Below are positions 17,890 to 25,012 of a stretch of 33,948 nt of DNA, piece after piece. The DNA comes from an uncultured Ignavibacteriales bacterium (lineage in GTDB: Bacteria > Bacteroidota > Ignavibacteria > Ignavibacteriales > Ignavibacteriaceae): positions 1 to 33,948 of the forward strand of contig CALLZX010000185.1 in NCBI GenBank assembly GCA_937858935.1, in the 5' to 3' direction. The position numbers and the translations under genes are program-made. The notes under the pieces are model-generated. The model did no database searches and had not been told where the DNA came from. It saw only the letters and a program-made list of their open reading frames with translations. Each line of letters opens with the position of its first letter. Position 1 is the first letter of the stretch.

Positions 17890-18348
17890 TTACCAATCTC
17901 TTCGCTCATGCATTTTATGTTTCATCTTGTGTTTCATATGTCCAAATTCTTGTTGCTTATCCAACCAAATGTTCCTTTGGCTCTCATCCAATAATTCATA
18001 AACATCCATTTGATGATTTGTTCTTGATAATGCAATGTCGTTTTTAATCGCGCTGATTTCTTTTGTAAGATTTATCATTGCACTTCTTGAAAACTTTTCG
18101 GATGATTTAAGTTTACGCATCTCTAATTCTTTAAGTTCAAGATCTGTTCTGAACTTAATCATAACTTCTTCATGCGATAGCTTTAACGCTTCAATCTTTT
18201 TTTCCTGCTCTTCCGATAAATTTAGTTGGTCTTTTAGATTCGTGCGAAACTCCTTTGATTTAGAATGATCTTTTTTCTGTGAATATATCTGTGGATTTAG
18301 TACTGCGATTGCAAATAGGATCGACAATACAAGAACTAAGTTTTTCAT
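17890..18348 (-). CDS. Spy/CpxP-like periplasmic helical protein
   Basis: A 152-residue exported protein: a signal peptide (MKNLVLVLSILFAIAVLN... with cleavage near YSQ) and a mature region that is almost entirely charged alpha-helix. LNLSEEQEKKIEALKLSHEEV resembles the LTxxQ-type first helix of Spy/CpxP/ZraP/CnrX proteins, and LLDESQRNIW resembles the second LTxxQ (usually LTPEQR..). The C-terminus is rich in His, Met and Lys (FGHMKHKMKHKMHERRDW), which could bind metal. AAAGGA precedes the ATG. It is divergent from an ECF sigma operon whose third gene encodes a similar small periplasmic helical protein, so both probably belong to one envelope or metal stress response. Confidence 0.75.
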   Translation of the reverse strand: MKNLVLVLSILFAIAVLNPQIYSQKKDHSKSKEFRTNLKDQLNLSEEQEKKIEALKLSHEEVMIKFRTDLELKELEMRKLKSSEKFSRSAMINLTKEISAIKNDIALSRTNHQMDVYELLDESQRNIWLDKQQEFGHMKHKMKHKMHERRDW

Positions 18349-18378
18349 AATTTATTCCTTTCAATGAATGTTTTTGAT

Positions 18379-18410
18379 TTTGATCTTTGGACAGCGTAAG
18401 ATTACATTTG
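18379..18410 (+). promoter_or_regulatory. Bacteroidetes-type promoter of the ECF sigma operon
   Basis: TTTG (18379-18382), a 20-base spacer, then TACATTTG (18403-18410), an exact TAnnTTTG. The ECF start is 69 bases downstream. The divergent Spy-like gene begins 30 bases upstream, so regulators bound here could affect both. Confidence 0.6.
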
Positions 18411-18478
18411 GTTTAAAAGAATATGGATTAAACCAATAAGAGTTGTCTTCTGTCTAATAGGTAACTATAAAAAACTGT

Positions 18479-19024
18479 ATGCACGAAGTAAATAACGATT
18501 TTGAACTTACAAAAAGATTTCTTAATGGCGATGAATCTGCCTTTAATCGGCTTGCAGTTAAATACCAGGAAAAAATTTATTGGCATGCTCGTCGTATGAC
18601 CGGAAATCATTTAGATGCCGATGAGATAGTACAGGAAGTTCTAATAGTTCTGTACAATAAATTAAAAACATTTGAGTTTAAGTCGTCTTTGTACACATGG
18701 ATTTTCACAATTACAAATACGCGCAGCATAAATTATTTGAAGAAAAAAAATATAAGAAGTTTTTTTAGTCTGGATGATATAATTAATAAAAAATTTGAAC
18801 AGACAGATGTAATTGATGATCTTGAATCAAAACAAAAAGTTGAAAAGATAGAAAAGGTCTTACAAAAACTGCCTGTTAAACAAAGGGAAGTGTTTATTAT
18901 GAGAAATTTTGATGAGCTTAGTTATGAAGAGATTTCTCAAATTACAGGCAAAAACATTGGAACACTTAAAGCAAATCATTTTCATGCTTTAAATAAAATT
19001 AAGGAGCTGGTTAAGTATGATTGA
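18479..19024 (+). CDS. RNA polymerase sigma factor, ECF (sigma-70) family
   Basis: A 181-residue ECF sigma factor. Region 2 is seen in ESAFNRLAVKYQEKIYWHAR, DADEIVQEVLIVLYNKL and SSLYTWIFTITNTRSINYLKK; region 4 in LQKLPVKQREVFIMRNF and LSYEEISQITGKNIGTLKANHFHAL, a helix-turn-helix. Region 3 is absent, as expected for ECF. It overlaps the next gene by 8 bases, and that gene encodes a single-pass membrane protein, a standard sigma/anti-sigma pairing. A housekeeping-type promoter lies upstream. The divergent Spy-like gene and the third operon gene are candidate targets or modulators. Confidence 0.93.
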   Translation: MHEVNNDFELTKRFLNGDESAFNRLAVKYQEKIYWHARRMTGNHLDADEIVQEVLIVLYNKLKTFEFKSSLYTWIFTITNTRSINYLKKKNIRSFFSLDDIINKKFEQTDVIDDLESKQKVEKIEKVLQKLPVKQREVFIMRNFDELSYEEISQITGKNIGTLKANHFHALNKIKELVKYD

Positions 19025-19631
19025 TTCTGAAGAAAAGTTTTTTTCTTATCTAAAAGGAAGAATGAATTCCGAAAAGAAAAAAGAGTTTGAGGAAGAATTA
19101 TTATTATCAGACAATCTTAATAAGGATTTTGCTGATTATAAAAAGCTTCAAAACATCTTAGATGATGTGAAAAATATTCGTATCAATAAAAATTATTCTG
19201 TATCAATTATAACAGAATTTAGAAAGCGAAAAGAATCACGAATAATTACTAAATCATTTTCTAAAACTAGATTTGCTTTTACATCCATTGTTTTAATTCT
19301 TATTGGGTATTTCTTAATCTCATTTCTCAATCAAGAAAAACCAATGGAAATTAATTCTCTTCTAACTGAATTTTCTGAAACCGAGCTAGAGTCGTTAAGT
19401 CGAAATATTGCTTATTCAGTAAACGTAGAAAATAATATTAGTGATGATGATGTGAGTAAGATAGACTCAATCTACAAAGAAAATCTTTCTGCAAGTCTAA
19501 ATGAAACAATTGAAGAAAATCGTCTGGACAATATTTATAGTATTAATAATGTATCTGATATCGATGAATATCTTTCTGAAAATGATGTCGAACTTATATA
19601 TTCTCAGTTAATTAATAAAGAAATTTTATAA
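19017..19631 (+). CDS. Putative single-pass anti-sigma factor
   Basis: A 204-residue protein with an N-terminal ~85-residue charged helical cytoplasmic part, one transmembrane segment at about 87-105 (FAFTSIVLILIGYFLISFLN) and a ~100-residue acidic periplasmic part. That topology and the 8-base overlap with the ECF gene indicate an anti-sigma factor. The N-terminus EEKFFSYLKGRMNSEKKKEFEEELLLSD resembles the start of Bacteroidetes anti-sigma factors, where the phrase 'leaf-E..l..d' precedes a helix that masks the sigma factor. I see no zinc-binding HxxxCxxC ZAS motif. The periplasmic part may receive the stress signal, perhaps through the next gene. Confidence 0.75.
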   Translation: MIDSEEKFFSYLKGRMNSEKKKEFEEELLLSDNLNKDFADYKKLQNILDDVKNIRINKNYSVSIITEFRKRKESRIITKSFSKTRFAFTSIVLILIGYFLISFLNQEKPMEINSLLTEFSETELESLSRNIAYSVNVENNISDDDVSKIDSIYKENLSASLNETIEENRLDNIYSINNVSDIDEYLSENDVELIYSQLINKEIL

Positions 19632-19640
19632 GAGGTAAAC

Positions 19641-20105
19641 ATGAAAAATTTATTTATAACACTACTAACAGTAATTCTTTTAACCTCTATTTCCTTCCCG
19701 CAACAAATGAAAGAAAAGGGAATGAAGAATCGAGAAAAACTTGAGCAATTGGAAAAAATAAAGTTAATTGAAGCTTTAGATCTAGATGAAGAAACTTCTA
19801 TAAGGTTTTTCGCAAGACGAAATGATTCTAAGAAGGAAATTCAAGAGCTTGAAATAAAGGCAGAGGATATAATTTCTGAACTGGAAAAATCTTTTAATTC
19901 TGAAAATAAAAATCAGAGTGAAAATCAAAAACAGCTTATTTCAGAAATGCTTAAGACTAGGGAATCCATTGAATTGAAACGAAATCAATTCATAGACTCG
20001 CTTAATGATATTTTAAGTGTTGATCAGATTGGAAAGCTGATAGTCTTTGAAAAGAAGTTCAGAGACGAAATCAGACAAGTACTTTTTGATAAAAAACGCC
20101 ATTAA
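19641..20105 (+). CDS. Small periplasmic helical protein, Spy/CnrX-like
   Basis: A 154-residue exported protein with signal peptide MKNLFITLLTVILLTSISFPQQ and a wholly charged helical mature region. The order of helices (LEKIKLIEALDLDEETSIRFF, a long Glu/Lys helix, then LNDILSVDQIGKLIVFEKKF) matches the antiparallel helical hairpin of Spy, CpxP and CnrX. ILSVDQIGKLIVFE replaces the usual LTPEQ motif. It is the third gene after the ECF and anti-sigma genes (9-base gap, AGAGG-type SD), a position occupied by CnrX-type sensors in the Cnr system. It may bind the anti-sigma periplasmic domain; this is inference. It lacks the metal-rich tail of the divergent paralogue. Confidence 0.7.
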   Translation: MKNLFITLLTVILLTSISFPQQMKEKGMKNREKLEQLEKIKLIEALDLDEETSIRFFARRNDSKKEIQELEIKAEDIISELEKSFNSENKNQSENQKQLISEMLKTRESIELKRNQFIDSLNDILSVDQIGKLIVFEKKFRDEIRQVLFDKKRH

Positions 20106-20122
20106 TTTATACCATAAATTAT
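20103..20122 (+). terminator. Weak AT-only hairpin at the end of the ECF operon
   Basis: TAATTTAT (20103-20110) pairs perfectly with ATAAATTA (20114-20121) over loop ACC, overlapping the stop codon, and TTTAAT follows. With no G-C pair in the stem it would be a weak terminator. Confidence 0.3.
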
Positions 20123-20144
20123 TTAATAACCGCATAAGAAAGTG

Positions 20145-20171
20145 TTGATTTTCTAAACACATAGCTATAAT
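20145..20171 (+). promoter_or_regulatory. Possible promoter for tRNA-Leu
   Basis: TATAAT at 20166-20171 (continuing TTG, so close to TAnnTTTG with one extra base) follows TTGATT at 20145-20150 with a short 15-base spacer. The tRNA starts 17 bases downstream of the box. Weak match overall. Confidence 0.3.
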
Positions 20172-20187
20172 TTGTCATCGCAAATTT

Positions 20188-20271
20188 GCGGAAGTGGTGA
20201 AATTGGTAGACACGCTATCTTGAGGGGGTAGTGCCTTAATTGGCGTGCGGGTTCAAGTCCCGCCTCCCGCA
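20188..20271 (+). tRNA. tRNA-Leu (anticodon GAG)
   Basis: A class II tRNA of 84 bases with the long variable arm GUGCCUUAAUUGGCGU. Anticodon stem CUAUC/GGUAG (one U-G pair) holds loop UUGAGGG, with GAG at 20222-20224. T arm GCGGG-UUCAAGU-CCCGC is perfect. Acceptor GCGGAAG faces CUCCCGC with an A-C mismatch at the fifth pair. Discriminator A is 20271; CCA is not encoded. Confidence 0.95.
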
Positions 20272-20309
20272 CAAATTATTCATTATTAAATCAGAATAGG
20301 AAGAAAACT

Positions 20310-21071
20310 ATGACGAAGAACAGCTTATTTTTAACTGTTTTACTTTTATTAAGTGTTTCAATTTTGGGATTTTCCCAGGATATGAAACCTGAAGCCGGTA
20401 AACTATATAATGAAGGCAATGCACTTTTAAAGGAAAATGATGTTAACGGAGCCATTGATAAATATAACGCTGCATTGCAGATTGAAAAAGATTACAGAAT
20501 ATACTATCAAAAAGGTGTTGCACTAAAAAAAGCTGATAGGTTGGAAGATTCTAAAGTTGCTTTTGAAGAATGTTTGAAACTTAATAGCGGCTATGAAGGT
20601 GCATTAAATGCATTAGGTGGCGTTTATTTTTCGATGGGTAATTATACTGCTTCTATTGAGAACTTTGAAAAAGTTCTTAAATCAAATGCTAACAATTCCA
20701 TAAAAGCAAAGGTTAAGAAAAATGTATCTTTAGCTTATGCAAAACTTGGTAACGAATCATTAGCAGGAGGGGACGCAAATAAGGGTATTGAATATTTAAA
20801 AAAATCAGTTGAAAATGATAATTATGATGCAGCCTATTTATCACTTGCAAAGGTATATTCTGAAACAGGTAAGTATGATGATGCTATTGCCGCTGCTCAA
20901 AACGCGCTTAAGTATCGTTCAAAAATTACTAAAGGCGGACCTTATTACTATATGGGAATGGCGTACAAATTCAAAGGTGATGTTACAAAAGCTAAAGAGA
21001 ATTTTAAACTTGCAGCTGCAGATCCTACTTACAAAAAAACTGCTGATTATGAACTTGGATTGTTAAAATAG
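20310..21071 (+). CDS. Exported tetratricopeptide repeat protein
   Basis: A 253-residue protein with a signal peptide (MTKNSLFLTVLLLLSVSILGFSQ) and about six tetratricopeptide repeats. Repeat boundaries are visible at GKLYNEGNALLKENDVNGAI, YQKGVALKKADRLEDSKVAF, LGGVYFSMGNYTASIENF, YAKLGNESLAGGDANKGI, LAKVYSETGKYDDAI and YMGMAYKFKGDVTKAKENF. It fills the protein from residue 28 to the end, so it is probably a periplasmic protein-binding scaffold. AGGAAG precedes the ATG. It is 38 bases after tRNA-Leu, possibly on the same transcript, and is closed by a strong terminator. Binding partner unknown. Confidence 0.87.
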   Translation: MTKNSLFLTVLLLLSVSILGFSQDMKPEAGKLYNEGNALLKENDVNGAIDKYNAALQIEKDYRIYYQKGVALKKADRLEDSKVAFEECLKLNSGYEGALNALGGVYFSMGNYTASIENFEKVLKSNANNSIKAKVKKNVSLAYAKLGNESLAGGDANKGIEYLKKSVENDNYDAAYLSLAKVYSETGKYDDAIAAAQNALKYRSKITKGGPYYYMGMAYKFKGDVTKAKENFKLAAADPTYKKTADYELGLLK

Positions 21072-21086
21072 AATATTTTAATTCTT

Positions 21087-21117
21087 AAAAACCCTCGTTA
21101 TGCGAGGGTTTTTTTTT
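21087..21117 (+). terminator. Rho-independent terminator after the TPR gene
   Basis: CCCTCG (21092-21097) pairs with CGAGGG (21103-21108) around loop TTATG, extended by A-T pairs, and a run of at least nine T residues follows. Confidence 0.93.
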
Positions 21118-21134
21118 ATCGTGAAGGATATAAA

Positions 21135-21761
21135 TTGAAGTTAGAAAATATAACGGAGCTTGAACTGTTAGCGCTTTTAAGTGCAGCTTCTGTTTTGCGG
21201 AAACAAAAACATTTTGAATTAATACTTGAAAGATTGTTAACGAATAAGTGTTCGGTTAAAAAGATTTATGAATCTTTGTTGCAAACTTATTTATTTGCAG
21301 GATTTCCATCTGCACTTATCTCATTAAAAAGGCTAAATGAAATTGTTGGAAAAGATAAAGTTTATAAAGGATATGATCTAAAAAAATATTCTAAACGCGG
21401 TGAGAAGAATTGCAGAATAATTTATGGCAATAAATATTATAAACTGATATCAAACGTAAAATCATTTTCTCCAGAAATGGCTGAGTGGTTAATCGTTGAA
21501 GGGTATGGCAAGGTTTTAGGCAGAACAGGGTTGACTTTGAAAGAGAGGGAAATCTGCATAGTATCCATATTATCCGCATTAAAATTTAAGGATCAATTAT
21601 ATTCTCATATCAATGGTTCCGTAAAGGTTAAAGCTGGTTTTGATTTAATTACGAGGACGATAAATAATCTCGAAATTATCTCAGCCAAATCATCTGCAAA
21701 ATATGGATTAAATGTTTTGAGAGAATATCAATTAAAATGGAATCAAAAAAATGTAGTTTGA
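21135..21761 (+). CDS. Carboxymuconolactone decarboxylase (CMD)-like protein without the AhpD CxxC pair
   Basis: A 208-residue protein that starts with TTG, preceded by GAAGGA 7-8 bases upstream; no ATG precedes the conserved region. Two CMD-like helical stretches can be seen: LLQTYLFAGFPSALISLKRLNE (residues ~56-78) and GRTGLTLKEREICIVSIL followed by FKDQLYSHINGSVKVKAG (~128-166). This is the arrangement in CMD-family proteins. The redox CxxC of AhpD is absent: the cysteines (for example in TNKCSVKK and REICIVS) are single. It is therefore probably not a peroxidase-linked AhpD. It lies between two terminator/promoter boundaries and looks monocistronic. The biochemical role is unknown. Confidence 0.65.
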   Translation: MKLENITELELLALLSAASVLRKQKHFELILERLLTNKCSVKKIYESLLQTYLFAGFPSALISLKRLNEIVGKDKVYKGYDLKKYSKRGEKNCRIIYGNKYYKLISNVKSFSPEMAEWLIVEGYGKVLGRTGLTLKEREICIVSILSALKFKDQLYSHINGSVKVKAGFDLITRTINNLEIISAKSSAKYGLNVLREYQLKWNQKNVV

Positions 21762-21893
21762 TTCGTGACCCCAATTATTTTATGCTTCGTAAAATGAAAC
21801 AATTCTTTAACAAAATCAGTCATAACAAAGTTAGAATTTAGACTATATTTTTTAATACTTTTCTTTAGAAGATCCCTATATTTTCTTAAGTGG

Positions 21894-21926
21894 CTTGATT
21901 TTATGGAATTCCAGAGTTTATATTTG
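21894..21926 (+). promoter_or_regulatory. Promoter of the six-gene trans-envelope operon
   Basis: An exact TAnnTTTG element, TATATTTG (21919-21926), with CTTG at 21894-21897 about 21 bases before it (TTTG with one mismatch). The first gene's ATG is 113 bases downstream, giving a long leader. The remaining 21762-21893 sequence shows only a weak hairpin near 21776-21794. Confidence 0.5.
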
Positions 21927-22039
21927 ATTTAGTTTTTTAAGGTTTATTCCGATTCGATGATTTTTAACAAAAATAAGCATTTTTGAATATTTGAGTATCG
22001 ATTTCAAATTACAACCCAAATCTTTGTGAAGGATTGAGT

Positions 22040-25012
22040 ATGCTAAAATTCTTTTCGTTAATTATTCTTATTGCAATTATTCCGCATATCTATTCTCAAA
22101 CGTCATCCCAAAAGTTTGATGAGGCAATGTCTTCATATCATAATCAACAATATGTTCAATCCAACAGATTATTCGAGGAGTTTTTTAATGAATATAAAAT
22201 TGTTGATGAAGTTTATGCAACTGCTAAATACTATTCCGCAGAATCATTATTAAAACTTGGCAGAAAAGATGAAGCCGCAATTGGTTTTGAATATTTGGTT
22301 AAAACCTATAACTGGTCGAATTATCGGGACAAGGCATTATATAATCTTGGTTTAATTTATTATAATTCTGGTAAGTACGAATTATCCCGCAATAAACTGA
22401 AGATGTTATTAAATGACTATCCTGAAAGTGAGTTCTATGGAAATAGTCTTTACTGGGTAGGTGAATCATTCTCTGCAGAAAATAAACCAAAGGAAGCAAT
22501 TCAATTTTTAGAAGAAGCGGTTGCAGATAAAAGAAATAAAAAATATGCTGATTATTCGATCTATACCTTAGCAAACGCATATGAGAAAACCGGTGATTAT
22601 AATAATGCAGTTAAATATTATGATCAGTTACTTACGTATCATAAAAATTCCACCCTTGCTACTTCATCACAGATACGAATAGGGATTTGTTACTTCAAAT
22701 TGAAAGATTATCAATCTTCTATTGTCGAACTTAAAAGTCCAAAACTTATTAATCTTTCTGATGAAATGTATTCTGAAAGTATTTATTTGCTTGCTACTTC
22801 ATATTATCGGGTTGGTGAATACAATGATGCCGAAAAAAGTTATATGGAGGTCTTGCAAAAATTTCCTGATTCTAAATATGCTAGAGATTCCAAATATGGA
22901 TTAGCTTGGACGCACTTTCAACAAAAAAAATATAATGAAGCATTTTCACAATTTGATGAACTATCAATTGAATCAGATTCACTGGGTATTAAATCACAAT
23001 TCTGGAAAGGCGAATGCAAACGCTATTTAGGAAAAAATAATGAAGCTAATGCGATTTATAAAGAATTTCTAGAAAAATATCCAAATGACCCCTTGGTTCA
23101 GGAAGTTCAATATCAACTTGGCGTGGTTTACTTTAATACTAATAACACAGATCTCGCTACAAGATATTTAATTTCTGCGAACTCATCTGAAGATAGTGTT
23201 ATCAGGGGAAAATCATTTGCGATGCTGGGCGAAATTGAATTGAATAAGGGCAATTTTAAAGCTGCTAAGAATTATTTTGAGATGGTTCTTGCAAATAAAG
23301 GCGCTGAAAAATCAGTTCACAGTCGAGCATTATTAGGCCTTGGAATATCCTTATATCATTTGAATGACAATAAAACTGCGCTTAAATATTTAAATGAATT
23401 AGAAAATTCTGATCCTGGATTTGAAACTCAAAAACTCAATTTCTTCCTTGCGGAAAATTATTTTGCATCGAATGATTATAAAGCAGCCCTAAATAATTAT
23501 AATAACTCAACAGGTACAGATCAGGAAATAAATTCTCAAGCGCTTTATGGAAAAGCCTACAGTTTTTTTAATACGGGTGATTATGAGAATGCTGCATATC
23601 AATTTTCTGATTACATAAAAAAGAATCCAAAAAATAAAAGAATAAGTGATGCAAAATTAAGATTAGCCGACAGTTATTTTGGAAGCAAGAATTATACTGC
23701 TGCAAGCAAAGTATATCAGGAATTGTTTAGTGCAGATGCAAAACTAAGCACAGATCCTTATGCCAGATATCAATATGCTCAAGCTCTTTATAAATCAGGC
23801 AAAACCAATGAAGCAATTAGTGAATTCCGATCAATTCAGGAAAAATTTCCAAATTCTGATTATGCTGAAGTTTCACTTTATACAATTGGATGGATACATT
23901 TTCAGAAAAAAGAATACACACAATCTATAGCGCAATACAATACAGTAATTTCAAAATATCCAAATACAAAACTTGAACCAATAATTTATTATTCAATTGG
24001 TGATGCTCAATTCAATATGGAGAAATATGATTCTGCAATTGTTAATTATGAAAAAGTTTTATCTCAATTTCCATCTTCGCAATATGTATTTGATGCGGTA
24101 ACAGGTATTCAATACAGTTATGTTGCAAAAGGGAACCCCGAAAAAGCTGTTTCTTTTCTTGGCGAATTTGTTTCCAAAAATCCAAGTTTAAATTATGCTG
24201 ATCAATTGATGTTTAAAAAAGGGGAAATTTATTACAGCTTGCGTCAGTACGAAAAAGCAAAATCAGAATATAAAAGTTTCACATCTGCTTATCCAAACAG
24301 CAAACTTGTCGCTGATGCTTATTATTGGATTGGTAAGAGTTCGCAAAATCTTGGTCAGGGCGAGGAAGCAATTATTAATTTTGATAAGGTATTTAACAAC
24401 TTTAAAAATTCTGAATTAGCATCAGCATCAGTACTTGAAATGGGATTAATATATCGATCATCAAAAAATTATGATGCTGCTATCAGCACTTATAATCGTG
24501 GAATTAACGAACTTAAAAAATCTGCTAAAATTCCTGAATTCCAATACAATAAAGGAATGACATTATTGGAAAAGGATAGTTTTCAAGAGGCCTATTCTGT
24601 ATTTGAAGAAGTAGTTATGTATTACCCAGGAACTGTGTTTGGTGATAAATCAAAATTTGAATTAGCATTAATAGATATTGCCGGAGGAAGGTACACGACA
24701 GCAGATGAGTATTTAACGTCTCTTTCAGAAAATAGAACAGATGACTTGGGAGCAAAATCACAATATTATCTTGGTCAATCTTTGTATGATCAGGCCAAAT
24801 ATAATGAAGCAATAACTGCGTTGGTTAGAGTTAGAACAGTTTATTCTCGATATGAAGAATGGCTAATGAGATCTTACTTGCTTTTAGGTGACTGTTACGT
24901 AAAACTTAACGATAAACGAAATGCTGCGGAAATGTATAGAGCTGTTCTGACTAAATACAGCGGAACTCCAATTGGAGATGAAGCCCAACAAAAATTGAGG
25001 AAAGTACAATGA
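22040..25012 (+). CDS. Large exported TPR scaffold protein
   Basis: A 990-residue protein from ATG 22040, which has GAAGGA six bases upstream; an in-frame TTG two codons earlier is less likely. Signal peptide MLKFFSLIILIAIIPHIYS is followed by a continuous array of more than twenty tetratricopeptide repeats (for example YNLGLIYYNSGKYELSRNK, LGVVYFNTNNTDLATRYL, YTIGWIHFQKKEYTQSIAQ, YWIGKSSQNLGQGEEAI, YLGQSLYDQAKYNEAI). Many repeats carry the FPxSxYxxDA-type turn (KFPDSKYARDS, KFPNSDYAEVS, QFPSSQYVFDA) seen in CpoB/YbgF, BamD and outer-membrane TPR proteins, so it is probably periplasmic. It overlaps the beta-barrel gene by 4 bases. It is the first gene of the operon ending in exbB, exbD and tonB. 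Confidence 0.9.
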   Translation: MLKFFSLIILIAIIPHIYSQTSSQKFDEAMSSYHNQQYVQSNRLFEEFFNEYKIVDEVYATAKYYSAESLLKLGRKDEAAIGFEYLVKTYNWSNYRDKALYNLGLIYYNSGKYELSRNKLKMLLNDYPESEFYGNSLYWVGESFSAENKPKEAIQFLEEAVADKRNKKYADYSIYTLANAYEKTGDYNNAVKYYDQLLTYHKNSTLATSSQIRIGICYFKLKDYQSSIVELKSPKLINLSDEMYSESIYLLATSYYRVGEYNDAEKSYMEVLQKFPDSKYARDSKYGLAWTHFQQKKYNEAFSQFDELSIESDSLGIKSQFWKGECKRYLGKNNEANAIYKEFLEKYPNDPLVQEVQYQLGVVYFNTNNTDLATRYLISANSSEDSVIRGKSFAMLGEIELNKGNFKAAKNYFEMVLANKGAEKSVHSRALLGLGISLYHLNDNKTALKYLNELENSDPGFETQKLNFFLAENYFASNDYKAALNNYNNSTGTDQEINSQALYGKAYSFFNTGDYENAAYQFSDYIKKNPKNKRISDAKLRLADSYFGSKNYTAASKVYQELFSADAKLSTDPYARYQYAQALYKSGKTNEAISEFRSIQEKFPNSDYAEVSLYTIGWIHFQKKEYTQSIAQYNTVISKYPNTKLEPIIYYSIGDAQFNMEKYDSAIVNYEKVLSQFPSSQYVFDAVTGIQYSYVAKGNPEKAVSFLGEFVSKNPSLNYADQLMFKKGEIYYSLRQYEKAKSEYKSFTSAYPNSKLVADAYYWIGKSSQNLGQGEEAIINFDKVFNNFKNSELASASVLEMGLIYRSSKNYDAAISTYNRGINELKKSAKIPEFQYNKGMTLLEKDSFQEAYSVFEEVVMYYPGTVFGDKSKFELALIDIAGGRYTTADEYLTSLSENRTDDLGAKSQYYLGQSLYDQAKYNEAITALVRVRTVYSRYEEWLMRSYLLLGDCYVKLNDKRNAAEMYRAVLTKYSGTPIGDEAQQKLRKVQ

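Noticed and set aside
21776-21794. Hairpin ATTTTA...TAAAAT after the CMD-like gene
   Set aside because: The stem is only six A-T pairs with no T tract; too weak to call a terminator.
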